Translations under genes and position numbers: made by a program
Shown: piece after piece, positions 1 to 8,580 of the stretch
How the letters are laid out: every line of letters starts with the position of its first letter
How positions within the stretch are numbered: position 1 is the first letter of the stretch
The notes under the pieces: generated by a model
Told to the model about the DNA's origin: nothing
Databases searched by the model: none
What the model saw: the letters and a program-made list of their open reading frames with translations, nothing else
Source of the DNA: Deltaproteobacteria bacterium
GTDB taxonomy: Bacteria > Desulfobacterota > DSM-4660 > Desulfatiglandales > Desulfatiglandaceae
DNA: 64,000 nucleotides
NCBI GenBank assembly: GCA_019307815.1
Contig: JAFDIV010000011.1
Coordinates: 1-64,000 of the forward strand
Direction: 5' to 3'

Positions 1-162
1 CAAATCTTAAATGAGACCAGGGCTATGGATAGAATGAATCGCCAACCTATCCACTGGGCAAAGGATAATTATCCCCATTCACCTTATGCAAAAACTTAAC
101 CGGACATTACTGATTTTAGGTAAAAGTAGGTTCAGTGATCAATTCGGCCAAGTGTTTTTTTC

Positions 163-191
163 TTGACAGGAAAAAAGTTTGTTTGTATAGT
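163..191 (+). promoter_or_regulatory. sigma70-like promoter of the FadR-type regulator
   Basis: TTGACA at 163-168 and TATAGT at 186-191 are separated by exactly 17 bp, a near-consensus housekeeping promoter. Transcription should start near 197-199, inside the palindrome that follows. This would leave only a few bases before the GTG at 203 and about 25 before the ATG at 224. Confidence 0.65.
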
Positions 192-192
192 T

Positions 193-203
193 TGGTCAGA
201 CCG
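193..203. promoter_or_regulatory. FadR/PdhR-like operator over the start site
   Basis: TGGTCAGACCG is one base away from the TGGTnnGACCA pattern known for FadR and PdhR operators. It begins two bases after the -10 hexamer, so a bound repressor would cover the start site. A mirror copy (TGGTCTGACC) occurs at 971-980. Autoregulation by the adjacent gene is inferred. Confidence 0.6.
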
Positions 204-223
204 TGGCAAGCCCAATTATTCCT

Positions 224-946
224 ATGAAAAAAGATATAGTCATAACAGAAAGTCGTAAACGGGTTTTTGAGGCTATTTTGGAATACTTCAAAAAAGCCCT
301 CACTAGTGGAAATCTTAAACCTGGTGATCGGCTCCTTCCAGAAAGAGACCTAGCAGCCCAATTTCAAGTCAGTCGGGCTAGTCTACGGGAGGCCTTACGC
401 GCCTTGGAAATGCTTGGGGTACTCTCTGTTATTCCTGGAAATGGTGCCTCTATTGTTCAACCTGATCCTCATTCACTGTCAAAGGTCTTCGGTCTAGCTA
501 TGTCTCTCCGGCCAACGATTTCAGAAAATATTCTGGAAGTACGCAAAATAATAGAATGCGGGGCAGTCCGTGTGGCCTGCAAACGGGCTTCTCCAGCAGA
601 ACTCGCATATATCAAAAGTACCCTGTCCAGAATGCAAAAAGTATCGAATCAAGATGATTCAGGAATTGGGGCCTCGCAGGCTGATTTCGAGTTCCATAAA
701 GGCGTCATAAACGCAACACACAATGATTTCTTGATCTTCTTATACGAAATTCTAGAGATTCTGCTAAAACGCAGCCACGCGGAAAGGTGGAAAGACGCGC
801 TGAGATTTGTTCCTGATGCGGCGGAGGCAGTAACAAAGGCCCACGAAGGAATCTATGAGGCAATCGTTGAAGGGAACGAAGAAAAGGCGGAAGAGCTTAT
901 GAGAAATCATTTTCTGGTCCTGGATTCCCGTAAGCCATCTTCTTAA
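224..946 (+). CDS. GntR-family transcriptional regulator, FadR/FCD subfamily
   Basis: DNA-binding regulator expected to sense an acyl-CoA or organic acid and to control the catabolic cluster downstream. The N-terminal winged helix-turn-helix (about residues 25-80) contains the GntR signature GDRLLPERDLAAQFQVSRAS. The C-terminal FCD domain (about 95-230) carries the spaced Asp/His metal-ligand pattern in DFEFHKGV, AHEGIYEAI and NHF. I chose the ATG at 224 because the promoter places the transcript start near 198. A GTG at 203 would add seven residues and make the mRNA almost leaderless. Neither start has a clear ribosome-binding site. Length (about 240 aa) is normal. Operator-like palindromes lie at its promoter and before the next gene. 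The ligand is unknown. Confidence 0.85.
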   Translation: MKKDIVITESRKRVFEAILEYFKKALTSGNLKPGDRLLPERDLAAQFQVSRASLREALRALEMLGVLSVIPGNGASIVQPDPHSLSKVFGLAMSLRPTISENILEVRKIIECGAVRVACKRASPAELAYIKSTLSRMQKVSNQDDSGIGASQADFEFHKGVINATHNDFLIFLYEILEILLKRSHAERWKDALRFVPDAAEAVTKAHEGIYEAIVEGNEEKAEELMRNHFLVLDSRKPSS

Positions 947-960
947 TGGGTCATATTTTT

Positions 961-990
961 TTGAAATGTGTGGTCTGACCTGAGTATGAC
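961..990 (+). promoter_or_regulatory. promoter with embedded FadR-like operator
   Basis: TTGAAA (961-966) and TATGAC (985-990), 18 bp apart, form a plausible promoter for the acyl-CoA dehydrogenase/TRAP genes. TGGTCTGACC at 971-980 lies in the spacer and is the reverse complement of the core at the regulator's own promoter, suggesting co-regulation. Confidence 0.45.
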
Positions 991-1140
991 CAAAAGACCA
1001 TTTTTGGGATAATTACGGTCTCAAGTTTTTATGAAAAGGGAAATTTCTGGCCAACTTGGTTTACCCCATAAACAACAAAACAACTACTTTAATTCTTTAT
1101 TTGGGCCTGTAGATTGCAGGCTCCTGCAAGGAGGGAAAAT

Positions 1141-2352
1141 ATGGAATATCTGGACTTATTTGTAAAAGAGGAAGATAGCCTTCTTCTGAACACCGTAAGG
1201 AAATTCGTCGAGAAGGAGATATTTCCAGTTCGGCAACTAATCGATGATGACAAAGACCACGTTATTGTAACTGAGATCTTGCAGAAGATGGTGGATTTGG
1301 GTCTTTTTAGGGCCCTAATTCCCCCAGAGTTTGGAGGTGACGGCATGCCGTCGCCTTTTTCTCGTCTGCTTCTCCGCACGGAATTGGCCCGGGGAGACAT
1401 GGGTATCAATCTTTCATGGGCGGTTACTGAATGGGCACTCCGGCCTGCCATAATGGCAAACAATAAAACCGTTATGGATACCTATGCTCCTTGGTTCACT
1501 GGTGACAAGCTGCATCTGGCCTGCTTCTCGATAACAGAGCCTCATAGTGGTTGCGATGTTGAAAATGTAGACCACTTCCACGGCCGTTCGGTCCGCGTTA
1601 AAGCAAAGCTCGATGGAGATGAATGGGTTATCAGCGGACAGAAGTCCCTGGCCTCCAACTCTGGGGTAGCAGACCTTTACTGTGTGTTGTGTCAGACTGA
1701 CCCAGAATTGGAAGAGGAGGGTCTGGTCTTTCTTTACGTTCCAAAGGATGCAAGGGGACTCAGTTTTGGGAAATTCGAGAACAAGGCAGGTGTTCAAGGA
1801 GACAGGAATTGTGATGTTTATTTCGACGATGTGAGAGTCCCAAAGGAACACTGTGCTGCCGGTCCTGGCGAGGACGGAAAACTCTTGAGGGTCCAGCTTG
1901 TTGCTGGCCGTATGGCCAGCGCAGCCAATGCAGTTGGCAATGCCATGGCAGTCTTTGAACATGTCCTCAAATACACCGGTGAGCGTATTGTGGGTGGAAA
2001 GCCCATCAGAGAACACTCTATCGCCGCTGGCATGCTTGCGGATATGGCCATTGGAATCGAAACCGCCAAGGCCTTCATGCTCCAGTGCGCCTATATGGGA
2101 ACCAAGCCGGAAATTTATGGCGCCCCATACTCCTCTCAGGCTTTGTCCAGGGCTTCCATGGCAAAAGTATATGCCACTGACATGGCCATTATGGTGGCAA
2201 ACAAGGCCATGGAACTCATGGGTTCTTACGGTTATTTCCGTGACTACAATATCGAAAAGTACTGGCGCGACAACAAAATCGTCCAACTATGGCTAGGTGG
2301 AGCCCAATTGGGTCGGTTAGACGCCGTGAGGGGATACTACAAATTAGATTAA
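1141..2352 (+). CDS. acyl-CoA dehydrogenase family protein lacking the usual catalytic glutamate
   Basis: FAD-dependent acyl-CoA dehydrogenase fold of about 403 residues, with N-terminal helical, middle beta (FSITEPHSGCDVEN) and C-terminal helical domains. The ATG at 1141 follows an AGGAGGG Shine-Dalgarno; an upstream TTG at 1114 is less likely. The C-terminal segment that normally reads YEGTSE is here LWLGGAQLGRLD, with no Glu. The alternative base position used by isovaleryl-CoA dehydrogenases (ERL) reads AGRM, also without Glu. The protein may therefore act as a lyase, desulfinase or reductase rather than a standard dehydrogenase; 3-sulfinopropionyl-CoA desulfinase is a known family member without the base. 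It is first in the operon, just before a TRAP importer, so it probably acts on the imported compound's CoA ester. Confidence 0.85.
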   Translation: MEYLDLFVKEEDSLLLNTVRKFVEKEIFPVRQLIDDDKDHVIVTEILQKMVDLGLFRALIPPEFGGDGMPSPFSRLLLRTELARGDMGINLSWAVTEWALRPAIMANNKTVMDTYAPWFTGDKLHLACFSITEPHSGCDVENVDHFHGRSVRVKAKLDGDEWVISGQKSLASNSGVADLYCVLCQTDPELEEEGLVFLYVPKDARGLSFGKFENKAGVQGDRNCDVYFDDVRVPKEHCAAGPGEDGKLLRVQLVAGRMASAANAVGNAMAVFEHVLKYTGERIVGGKPIREHSIAAGMLADMAIGIETAKAFMLQCAYMGTKPEIYGAPYSSQALSRASMAKVYATDMAIMVANKAMELMGSYGYFRDYNIEKYWRDNKIVQLWLGGAQLGRLDAVRGYYKLD

Positions 2353-2420
2353 ACCAGGCGGAGCACGGGATTGCCTAAGGCAAGCCCTAAAGAACAATCA
2401 AAAGATGAAAGGGGGAAATT

Positions 2421-3509
2421 ATGTGTATCAGAAAGAAATCTTTACAGCTATGCGTCTTTGCCGTGGTAATTGTGTTTGCACTGGGTGTGGGGTTTTTGGG
2501 GACAAATGGGCCAACAGAGGCAGCAGCTAAACAAAAGCCCATTAAATGGATAGCAACCTCTGTATACGGCAGTGGGCTTCAGTTTTACAAGGCCGCAGCG
2601 TATTTCGCAAAAAAAGTCAAGGTCATGAGCAATGGCAGGCTGATTATCCAGATGAACACGGGTGGATCAATTGTTCCACCTTTCAGTGAACAGGAGGCTG
2701 TTAGCAAAGGATCGCTCGATATGAGCTTCAGCACCAGTATGTACATCAAGGGCAAATTTCCCGCTGCTGTGTTATTTGGTGCTTCCTTTGGTGCCTTTGA
2801 CCAACTCGAGTTTCTGGCATGGTGTGAGACCGGAGGGGGCTACAATCTCTGGCAAGAAATGTATGATAGAAAAGGTTACAATGTTAAGGTCCTTCCTACG
2901 TATGCGGTATATGGTCAAGAGAGCCTTGGATGGTTTCGTAAGCCAATTAAAACATTGGCGGATTTCAAGGGACTCAAGTACCGTACTGTCGGTGAATGGG
3001 GTGAGGTCTTGACAAGGCTGGGGGCTTCTGTAATGACCCTGCCTTCGGGAGAGCTATATACTGCTCTCGAAAGAGGTGTACTGGATGCCACCGAAATGAG
3101 TGTTCCTTCATTTGATAAAGGTCTCGGGCTTTATGAGATCTGCAAATACTTGGTGTTTCCTGGCGTTCACCAGACAAGTGGGCCCTTTGAGACACTCGTA
3201 AACAAAGATAAATGGAACAAACTTCCAGACGATCTTAAGGATGTTGTCAAGGCCGCCTTGAAGGAGACAGCACTAAAGAGTATGACCGAGTGGACAGTAC
3301 AAGATGCTGCGGCTGTGGAATTTTTTAAGTCAAAGGGGGTTAAGATCATTACCCTTTCTCCGGATGTGGTGGCCGAAATCAAAAGGCTTGGAAAGATTGT
3401 ATTCGACGAACATGCAAAGAAGGACCCCTTCTATGCCAAGGTGCTGAATTCTCAGAGAGAGTTTCACAAAAAATGGCAGGCATACAAGAAACTGCAATCT
3501 TTTCAATAG
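2421..3509 (+). CDS. dctP: TRAP transporter solute-binding protein, DctP family
   Basis: Periplasmic receptor of a TRAP importer, presenting an organic acid to the membrane subunits. An N-terminal signal peptide (basic MCIRKK, hydrophobic stretch to about residue 30, likely cleavage after EAAA) is followed by the DctP fold. SLGWFRKPIKTLADFKGLKY and the WGEVLTRLGA segment that contributes the substrate-carboxylate arginine region of the family are recognisable. Length (362 aa) is slightly above average. A GGGGG Shine-Dalgarno precedes the ATG. It is separated from the membrane genes by a stem-loop that may allow higher expression of the receptor. Substrate is not predictable from sequence; its neighbours handle acyl-CoA, aldehyde and 2-oxoacid chemistry. 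Confidence 0.9.
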   Translation: MCIRKKSLQLCVFAVVIVFALGVGFLGTNGPTEAAAKQKPIKWIATSVYGSGLQFYKAAAYFAKKVKVMSNGRLIIQMNTGGSIVPPFSEQEAVSKGSLDMSFSTSMYIKGKFPAAVLFGASFGAFDQLEFLAWCETGGGYNLWQEMYDRKGYNVKVLPTYAVYGQESLGWFRKPIKTLADFKGLKYRTVGEWGEVLTRLGASVMTLPSGELYTALERGVLDATEMSVPSFDKGLGLYEICKYLVFPGVHQTSGPFETLVNKDKWNKLPDDLKDVVKAALKETALKSMTEWTVQDAAAVEFFKSKGVKIITLSPDVVAEIKRLGKIVFDEHAKKDPFYAKVLNSQREFHKKWQAYKKLQSFQ

Positions 3510-3543
3510 GCATTGTGAGGGATTTTGCGGACCGCTGAAAAGG

Positions 3544-3609
3544 AGTGGGCTTTTCCATTTACCATACCTTCCCTGTGTAGCTCAGGAACCACTAAAGGAA
3601 AGGCCCACT
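3544..3609 (+). promoter_or_regulatory. stem-loop between receptor and membrane-subunit genes
   Basis: Positions 3544-3556 and 3597-3609 are inverted copies of a 13-base arm, paired fully if one G-U wobble is allowed, around a 40-base loop. There is no U-tract, so it is more likely an mRNA-stabilising or attenuating element after dctP than a full terminator. Confidence 0.45.
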
Positions 3610-3642
3610 TAAAACCATTAACTGGCAGCACAGAGGTCCACT

Positions 3643-4158
3643 TTGAAAACAATCAAGATTTTTATCCATTCTGTTGACCGATTAAGTCGATGGTCAGGTA
3701 TGGCCGTTGCCTGGCTTATGCTCCCCCTGATATTTGAGCTTGTCTATGACGCAGTAGCCAGGTATTTGTTCAATGCCCCAACGGTCTGGTCGTTTGATCT
3801 GTCCTATATGCTCTGTGGCGTGCTATTTATGATAGGAGGGGCATATACACTCTTGGAAGAGGCCCATATCCGCATAGAGGTCTTTTATATAAAATTTTCA
3901 GAAAGGGGAAAGGCCATCGCGGATGTGATCGGGTATTTGATATTCTTCTTTCCTGCAATAGGCGCACTTTTTTACTTTGGTATATTCTACGCAGCAGAGT
4001 CGTGGGAGACACTTGAGAGAAGCATGTCAAGCTACTGGAGCCCACCTATCTATCCCTTTAAGACCATTATCCCCCTAGCTGCTTTTCTGCTTTTGCTTCA
4101 AGGGATAGCAAAATTCATTAACGCTCTTGCCATGATTATCAAAGGAAAGGAGCTTTAA
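3643..4158 (+). CDS. dctQ: TRAP transporter small membrane subunit, DctQ family
   Basis: Four-helix inner-membrane subunit linking the receptor to the large permease. Hydrophobic segments lie near residues 18-38, 52-72, 90-112 and 137-160. The family pattern is visible in FELVYDAVARYLFNAPTVWS and in GGAYTLLEEAHIRIEVFY. The start is a TTG with an AGAGG about six bases upstream; no nearby ATG fits better. The 171-residue length is typical. It is two bases from the large permease gene, so the two are translationally linked. Confidence 0.88.
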   Translation: MKTIKIFIHSVDRLSRWSGMAVAWLMLPLIFELVYDAVARYLFNAPTVWSFDLSYMLCGVLFMIGGAYTLLEEAHIRIEVFYIKFSERGKAIADVIGYLIFFFPAIGALFYFGIFYAAESWETLERSMSSYWSPPIYPFKTIIPLAAFLLLLQGIAKFINALAMIIKGKEL

Positions 4159-4159
4159 C

Positions 4160-5482
4160 TTGGGCACCGAAATTTCACTATTACTCCTGTTTGGCGGGCT
4201 TTTAGTAGGAGTTTTTCTCGGGTTTCCGGTAGCCTTTGTCATGCTCGGAAGCGGTCTGCTTGTGGGTTTATTCGGAGGAGGACCCAGCTTTATCCATACC
4301 TTACTTCTTCGCGCCTATGCGGTGATGGAACATTATGAACTCGTAGCTATTCCACTGTTTGTCTATATGGGCATGATGTTGTCCCGATCAGGGGCGGCCG
4401 AACGTCTGTTTTCGGCCTTCCATATCGCCTTGGGCGGCTTAAGGGGCGGGCTGGCCATAACTACTGTCGTGATCTGCACCATCATGGCAGCAGCCACTGG
4501 TATTGTGGGCGCATCTGTTGTTTCCATGGGGCTGTTCGCCCTCCCGGCCATGTTAAAGAGGAATTACGATCCGGCTTTGAGTACAGGCGCAGTCTGTGCT
4601 GGCGGCACCCTGGGTATTCTCATTCCACCCAGTGTAATGTTGGTCGTATATGGGCCAATGGCATCGTTGTCAGTTGGAAAGCTTTTCATGGGTGCGGTAT
4701 TTCCCGGTCTGCTCCTGTCTCTTTTGTATATCCTCTATATTGCCGTCAAATGCTATTTCAGACCAGAGTTAGGGCCGCCACTGCCTGCCTCTCAAAGAGA
4801 TATCGGCCTTAAAAAGAAGCTCTGGCTAATGTCTACCTCCCTGATACCCACCCTCTTTGTCATATTGGCAGTCATGGGCTCCATCTTTTTTGGTGTAGCA
4901 GCTCCTACAGAAGCTGCTGCAATGGGTGCAGCCGCGTCAATACTGCTCGCCGCCTTTTATCGCAAACTCGACTGGAAGACCTTGAAAGAGTCCATTTTTG
5001 AAAGTCTAAAGGTTGTCTCCATGATCATGTGGACAGTAATCGGGGCCTTTGTCTTTACCGGTGCATTCATGGTGGTTGGTGGAGGTGAGCTAGTAGAAAC
5101 CGCCTTACTGGGTTTAAAGGTTAATCCCACGACCATGCTCCTGATAATGGGACTGGCCTTCTTGCTTTTGGGTTTTGTTATGGAATGGGTCGGAATTATC
5201 CCCATTCTTGTTCCCATTTTTTCCCCTGTCATTATGGACATTGGCCTTGATCCACTATGGGCAGGCATTGTCTTCTGTATGATAATGCAGACCTCATTCC
5301 TAACCCCACCTATGGCGCCAACCCTCTTTTATCTTAAAGGTGTATCCCCTCCGGAAATCAGCTTTGGCAAGCATATTGTACGAGGAATTATTCCTTTTCT
5401 CATTCTTCAACTGGTAGGTGTGGCAATAGTTATCCTTGTTCCCCAATTGGCCCTGTGGTTTCCGGCCCACATGATCAAATGA
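4160..5482 (+). CDS. dctM: TRAP transporter large permease, DctM family
   Basis: Main translocating subunit of the Na+-coupled TRAP importer, with about twelve membrane segments over 440 residues. Family features include the N-terminal LLLFGGLLVGVFLGFPVAFV helix, the LVAIPLFVYMGMMLSRSG segment and GTLGILIPPSVMLVVYG. The C-terminal half has MQTSFLTPPMAPTLFYLKG. The start is a TTG preceded by AAGGAG, two bases after dctQ. With dctP and dctQ it forms a complete transporter. Confidence 0.92.
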   Translation: MGTEISLLLLFGGLLVGVFLGFPVAFVMLGSGLLVGLFGGGPSFIHTLLLRAYAVMEHYELVAIPLFVYMGMMLSRSGAAERLFSAFHIALGGLRGGLAITTVVICTIMAAATGIVGASVVSMGLFALPAMLKRNYDPALSTGAVCAGGTLGILIPPSVMLVVYGPMASLSVGKLFMGAVFPGLLLSLLYILYIAVKCYFRPELGPPLPASQRDIGLKKKLWLMSTSLIPTLFVILAVMGSIFFGVAAPTEAAAMGAAASILLAAFYRKLDWKTLKESIFESLKVVSMIMWTVIGAFVFTGAFMVVGGGELVETALLGLKVNPTTMLLIMGLAFLLLGFVMEWVGIIPILVPIFSPVIMDIGLDPLWAGIVFCMIMQTSFLTPPMAPTLFYLKGVSPPEISFGKHIVRGIIPFLILQLVGVAIVILVPQLALWFPAHMIK

Positions 5483-5596
5483 CATATCTCTGGGTACTAC
5501 ACGTATATTCCAATCAGGTGTCCATTCATATGAACCTGAATCCATCTCAAGCCTCTAAGGGAAAACAAATAGGATGAAAGGAAAGGAGGTTTATCA

Positions 5597-5893
5597 ATGT
5601 TTTGCAAAATAACACGATCAAAAGTATCTCCTGAAAACTTGGAAAAATTGAGCTATTGGGTTAAAGAAAAGTGGGCTCCCCTTATATCCAAGCAACAAGG
5701 GTTCAAAGGAGCTTATTTGGCCAAAAAGGACAATGGAGAATTCGTGGTTCTCATGTTCTGGGAAAAGGCAAAGCAAGTTCAGGCCTGGACCGATAATCCT
5801 CAGCACAAGGACATTGTGCCTGAGTTCATGTCATTGACAACTGGCCCGGTTGATATGGATTTATATGAAATAGCATATCAGATAGAAGTATAG
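5597..5893 (+). CDS. small ABM-fold (dimeric alpha-beta barrel) protein
   Basis: A 98-residue protein resembling antibiotic-biosynthesis-monooxygenase/YgiN-type domains: a beta strand (MFCKITRSKVSP), a long amphipathic helix, then GFKGAYLAKKDNGEFVVLMF followed by a W-containing helix and a C-terminal strand. Such proteins are homodimers that act as small oxygenases, isomerases or stress proteins. It has a strong AAGGAGG Shine-Dalgarno and lies between a TRAP importer and an FAH-family enzyme, so a role in the same pathway is likely. In an anaerobic setting an isomerase or binding role is more plausible than oxygenation. Confidence 0.6.
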   Translation: MFCKITRSKVSPENLEKLSYWVKEKWAPLISKQQGFKGAYLAKKDNGEFVVLMFWEKAKQVQAWTDNPQHKDIVPEFMSLTTGPVDMDLYEIAYQIEV

Positions 5894-6001
5894 AGTCTGA
5901 TGTAAAAGGGATTTATAGAAACATCTTTCTTGAGGATCTCTTATTTGATCCAGTGAGCCTCAAAGGAAACAGGATCTCTACCCACAGAAAGAGAGGGAGG
6001 C

Positions 6002-6757
6002 ATGAAATTCGCACGATTCAGTTACCATGGAAGAACGCATACGGGCGTAATAAGACAAGGAGAAATCGCTGTGCTCAGTGGTTCTTTATTCACCCATTTT
6101 GAGGAAACAGGAGAGTCTTATGCCTTATCAGACATCAAATTCCTTCCACCCACAGTTCCTACAAAAGTGGTCTGCATAGGACTTAACTACTATGAGCATA
6201 TTGAGGAAATCGGTGCACAGGTTCCGGAAAAGCCCATATACTTCCTAAAACCGCCAAGCTCTCTCATTGGTCATGAAAGTGCTATCCTTTATCCCAAAGG
6301 CGCTGAACGCGTTGATTATGAGGGGGAGCTTGCCATTGTAATCAAAAAGAAGATGAAAGATGTACCCGAACATAAGACCATGGAATACGTCCTGGGGCTA
6401 TCATGTTTCAATGACGTGACCGAAAGGGCCTTGGTTTCAAAGAACCCCTTGTTGCTTACCCTAAGTAAGGGCTTTGATACCTTCGGACCTATCGGTCCTT
6501 ACTTGGTTACTGATCTGGATCCTAACAACCTCAACATCAGAACGTATTTGAACGGTAGGCTTATGCAAGAAGGCAATACAAAGAACTGTGTCTTTAACGT
6601 GCAACAGATCCTACATCATCTCTCCACATGGATGACCCTGTTACCTGGAGATATTGTGGCCACTGGAACACCCAAGGGTATCGCTCCCATGAAGCCGGGA
6701 GATGTGGTTGAAGTGGAGATTGAGGGGATAGGAAAGTTGCGCAATAGGGTGGAATAA
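6002..6757 (+). CDS. fumarylacetoacetate hydrolase (FAH) family protein
   Basis: Member of the FAH superfamily, which hydrolyses or decarboxylates acylpyruvates and isomerises 2-hydroxy-dienoates using a divalent metal. The N-terminal cap (1-55) is followed by the catalytic domain with VVCIGLNYYEHIEE, the metal-ligand segment DYEGELAIVIKK, and the C-terminal GDIVATGTPKGIAPMKPGD signature. The ATG follows GAGGGAGG. At 251 residues it is close to bacterial HpcE/YcgM-type enzymes. Position before the aldehyde and 2-oxoacid oxidoreductases suggests that it yields or consumes a 2-oxoacid; the exact reaction cannot be told. Confidence 0.82.
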   Translation: MKFARFSYHGRTHTGVIRQGEIAVLSGSLFTHFEETGESYALSDIKFLPPTVPTKVVCIGLNYYEHIEEIGAQVPEKPIYFLKPPSSLIGHESAILYPKGAERVDYEGELAIVIKKKMKDVPEHKTMEYVLGLSCFNDVTERALVSKNPLLLTLSKGFDTFGPIGPYLVTDLDPNNLNIRTYLNGRLMQEGNTKNCVFNVQQILHHLSTWMTLLPGDIVATGTPKGIAPMKPGDVVEVEIEGIGKLRNRVE

Positions 6758-6811
6758 TCGATAAAATAGCCCATAGTGGAAGTCGTGAAATCTCAGTTTG
6801 GAAAGGGAGGC

Positions 6812-8500
6812 ATGATGGATAGAATTATAAGGGTTGATTTAGCGAACCAAAAAATCATAGAGGAAATGGCACCCAAGGAGCTCAACCCTTTGGGGGGCCG
6901 AGCCCTGATTGACAGAATATTGTCAATGGAAGTTGACCCGAGTATCCATCCATTGAGTAGGGAAAACAAGCTTATTTTCGCTCCAGGTCTTTTTGCCGGC
7001 ACCTCTGTGCCAAATTCGGGACGTCTCTCGGTGGGAGCAAAAAGCCCACTTACCTCCGGCATAAAGGAGGCCAACAGCGGAGGCACACTTGCGACAAGAC
7101 TGGCCCGGCTCGGAATAAAAGCCCTGATACTTGAGGGACGATCAAAGTCTGGAGCGCAGATGATTGTTGTGAAAAAAGATTCCATATCCATTGTAAGCGC
7201 GGAAGACTATGCTGGATTTGGCAATTATGAAGCCTCAAGGAGAATCAGGGAACAATTCGGCAATCACGTAGCATTGGCATCCATCGGCCCGTGTGGAGAG
7301 ATGATGATGAGCGCGGCTACTATTGCTATTTCTGATACAAATGGGTTTCCTTCCCGCCATTGCGCCAGGGGAGGACTCGGCGCAGTTATGGGCTCAAAAC
7401 ACATCAAGGCCATTGTCGTAGATGATAAGGGCGGATCTAGCCAAAGGCCTCTCAATCGCGACAGCTTTCGTGCAGCGGTCAAAGAGGCCACAGAAATAAT
7501 AAAAAATAACCCTCGCACCTCATTTTTCCGTTCAAAAGGCACCCCAGGTCTTATTCCCATTGATAATGCAAGAGGAAGTTTGCCAACACGAAATTACCGT
7601 TTAGGCTCTTTTGATAGATTCCAAGGGCTAGGAGCAGAAAGAATGGTAGAGCTTATCAAAGAGCGAGGTGGCAAAATGGGCCATGCCTGTATGCCTGGAT
7701 GTATTGTTAGGTGCTCAACTATTTTTCACGACAAGGAGAAGGCTTACCTCACATCGGCCTTGGAATATGAAACCCTGGCCATGCTGGGATCAAACCTGGA
7801 AATTGATGACATGGATACCGTCGCTTCTATGGATCGCAAATGCGATGACTATGGTCTGGATACAATTGAAATCGGAGCTACCTTAGGGGTTCTAGGCGAA
7901 ACAGATTATTTTGACTTTGGAGATAAGAATAAGGCACTTGCCTTAATAGATGAAATAGGAAGTGGCACACTTCTGGGCAGAATCATGGGCCAAGGTGTAT
8001 ATGTGACATGTCGGGTCTTTGGAATCGATCGGGTCCCGGCCGTAAAAGGCCAAGCACTTCCTGCCCATTCGGCCCGATCCATGAAAGGTCTAGGTGTTAC
8101 CTATGCCACAAGCCCACAGGGCGCTGATCATACTGCTGGCTTTGTTGCAGAAGACCCCCTGTCCCCTGAAGGTCAAGTGGAAAGATCTTTACAAGCTCAA
8201 ATCAATATGCTCCTTATGGATAGCCTTGGCCTGTGCTACTTTTGCTTTCTTATGGGGAATATTGGACTGTTTACAAGGCTGATAAATGCACTTTTAGGGC
8301 TCAACATGAGGGAGGCTGATGTGTTAAATATATCAAAAAAGGCTCTGAGGGAAGAAATTGACTTTAATGTAAAAGCAGGGATTCCGGTTAACAACTTTTC
8401 TCTTCCCAAGTTTCTGGAATCAGAGCCTCTGTTTCCAACAAACGAGGTCTTTGATGTACCTAAGGATGAGATACGACGCATCTTTGATTCAATCTTGTGA
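6812..8500 (+). CDS. aor: aldehyde:ferredoxin oxidoreductase (tungsten/molybdopterin)
   Basis: Oxidises aldehydes to carboxylic acids, or reduces acids with low-potential ferredoxin, using a bis-pterin W/Mo centre and one [4Fe-4S] cluster. The N-terminal pterin-binding domain runs from DRIIRVDLANQKI through NSGRLSVGAKSPLTSGIKEA. The cluster ligands are the CMPGCIVRC triplet, with a further Cys in the C-terminal LGLCYFC segment. I chose the ATG at 6812, preceded by GGGAGG, over the upstream GTG at 6776. At about 563 residues it is shorter than the roughly 600-residue archaeal enzymes, but all domains are present. Its partner is probably the 2-oxoacid oxidoreductase downstream, sharing ferredoxin. 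The enzyme is oxygen-sensitive, which supports an anaerobic host. Confidence 0.88.
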   Translation: MMDRIIRVDLANQKIIEEMAPKELNPLGGRALIDRILSMEVDPSIHPLSRENKLIFAPGLFAGTSVPNSGRLSVGAKSPLTSGIKEANSGGTLATRLARLGIKALILEGRSKSGAQMIVVKKDSISIVSAEDYAGFGNYEASRRIREQFGNHVALASIGPCGEMMMSAATIAISDTNGFPSRHCARGGLGAVMGSKHIKAIVVDDKGGSSQRPLNRDSFRAAVKEATEIIKNNPRTSFFRSKGTPGLIPIDNARGSLPTRNYRLGSFDRFQGLGAERMVELIKERGGKMGHACMPGCIVRCSTIFHDKEKAYLTSALEYETLAMLGSNLEIDDMDTVASMDRKCDDYGLDTIEIGATLGVLGETDYFDFGDKNKALALIDEIGSGTLLGRIMGQGVYVTCRVFGIDRVPAVKGQALPAHSARSMKGLGVTYATSPQGADHTAGFVAEDPLSPEGQVERSLQAQINMLLMDSLGLCYFCFLMGNIGLFTRLINALLGLNMREADVLNISKKALREEIDFNVKAGIPVNNFSLPKFLESEPLFPTNEVFDVPKDEIRRIFDSIL

Positions 8501-8580
8501 GTTCTTGGGCCTAGAGATACATAGCGGATTACCCAAAAGTATCAATACGGTTCATGATAGATTGGATGGAGGTATTTGTA

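Noticed and set aside
1414-2286. 290-codon open frame antisense to the acyl-CoA dehydrogenase
   Set aside because: It mirrors a conserved coding sequence, has no ribosome-binding site and no family resemblance.
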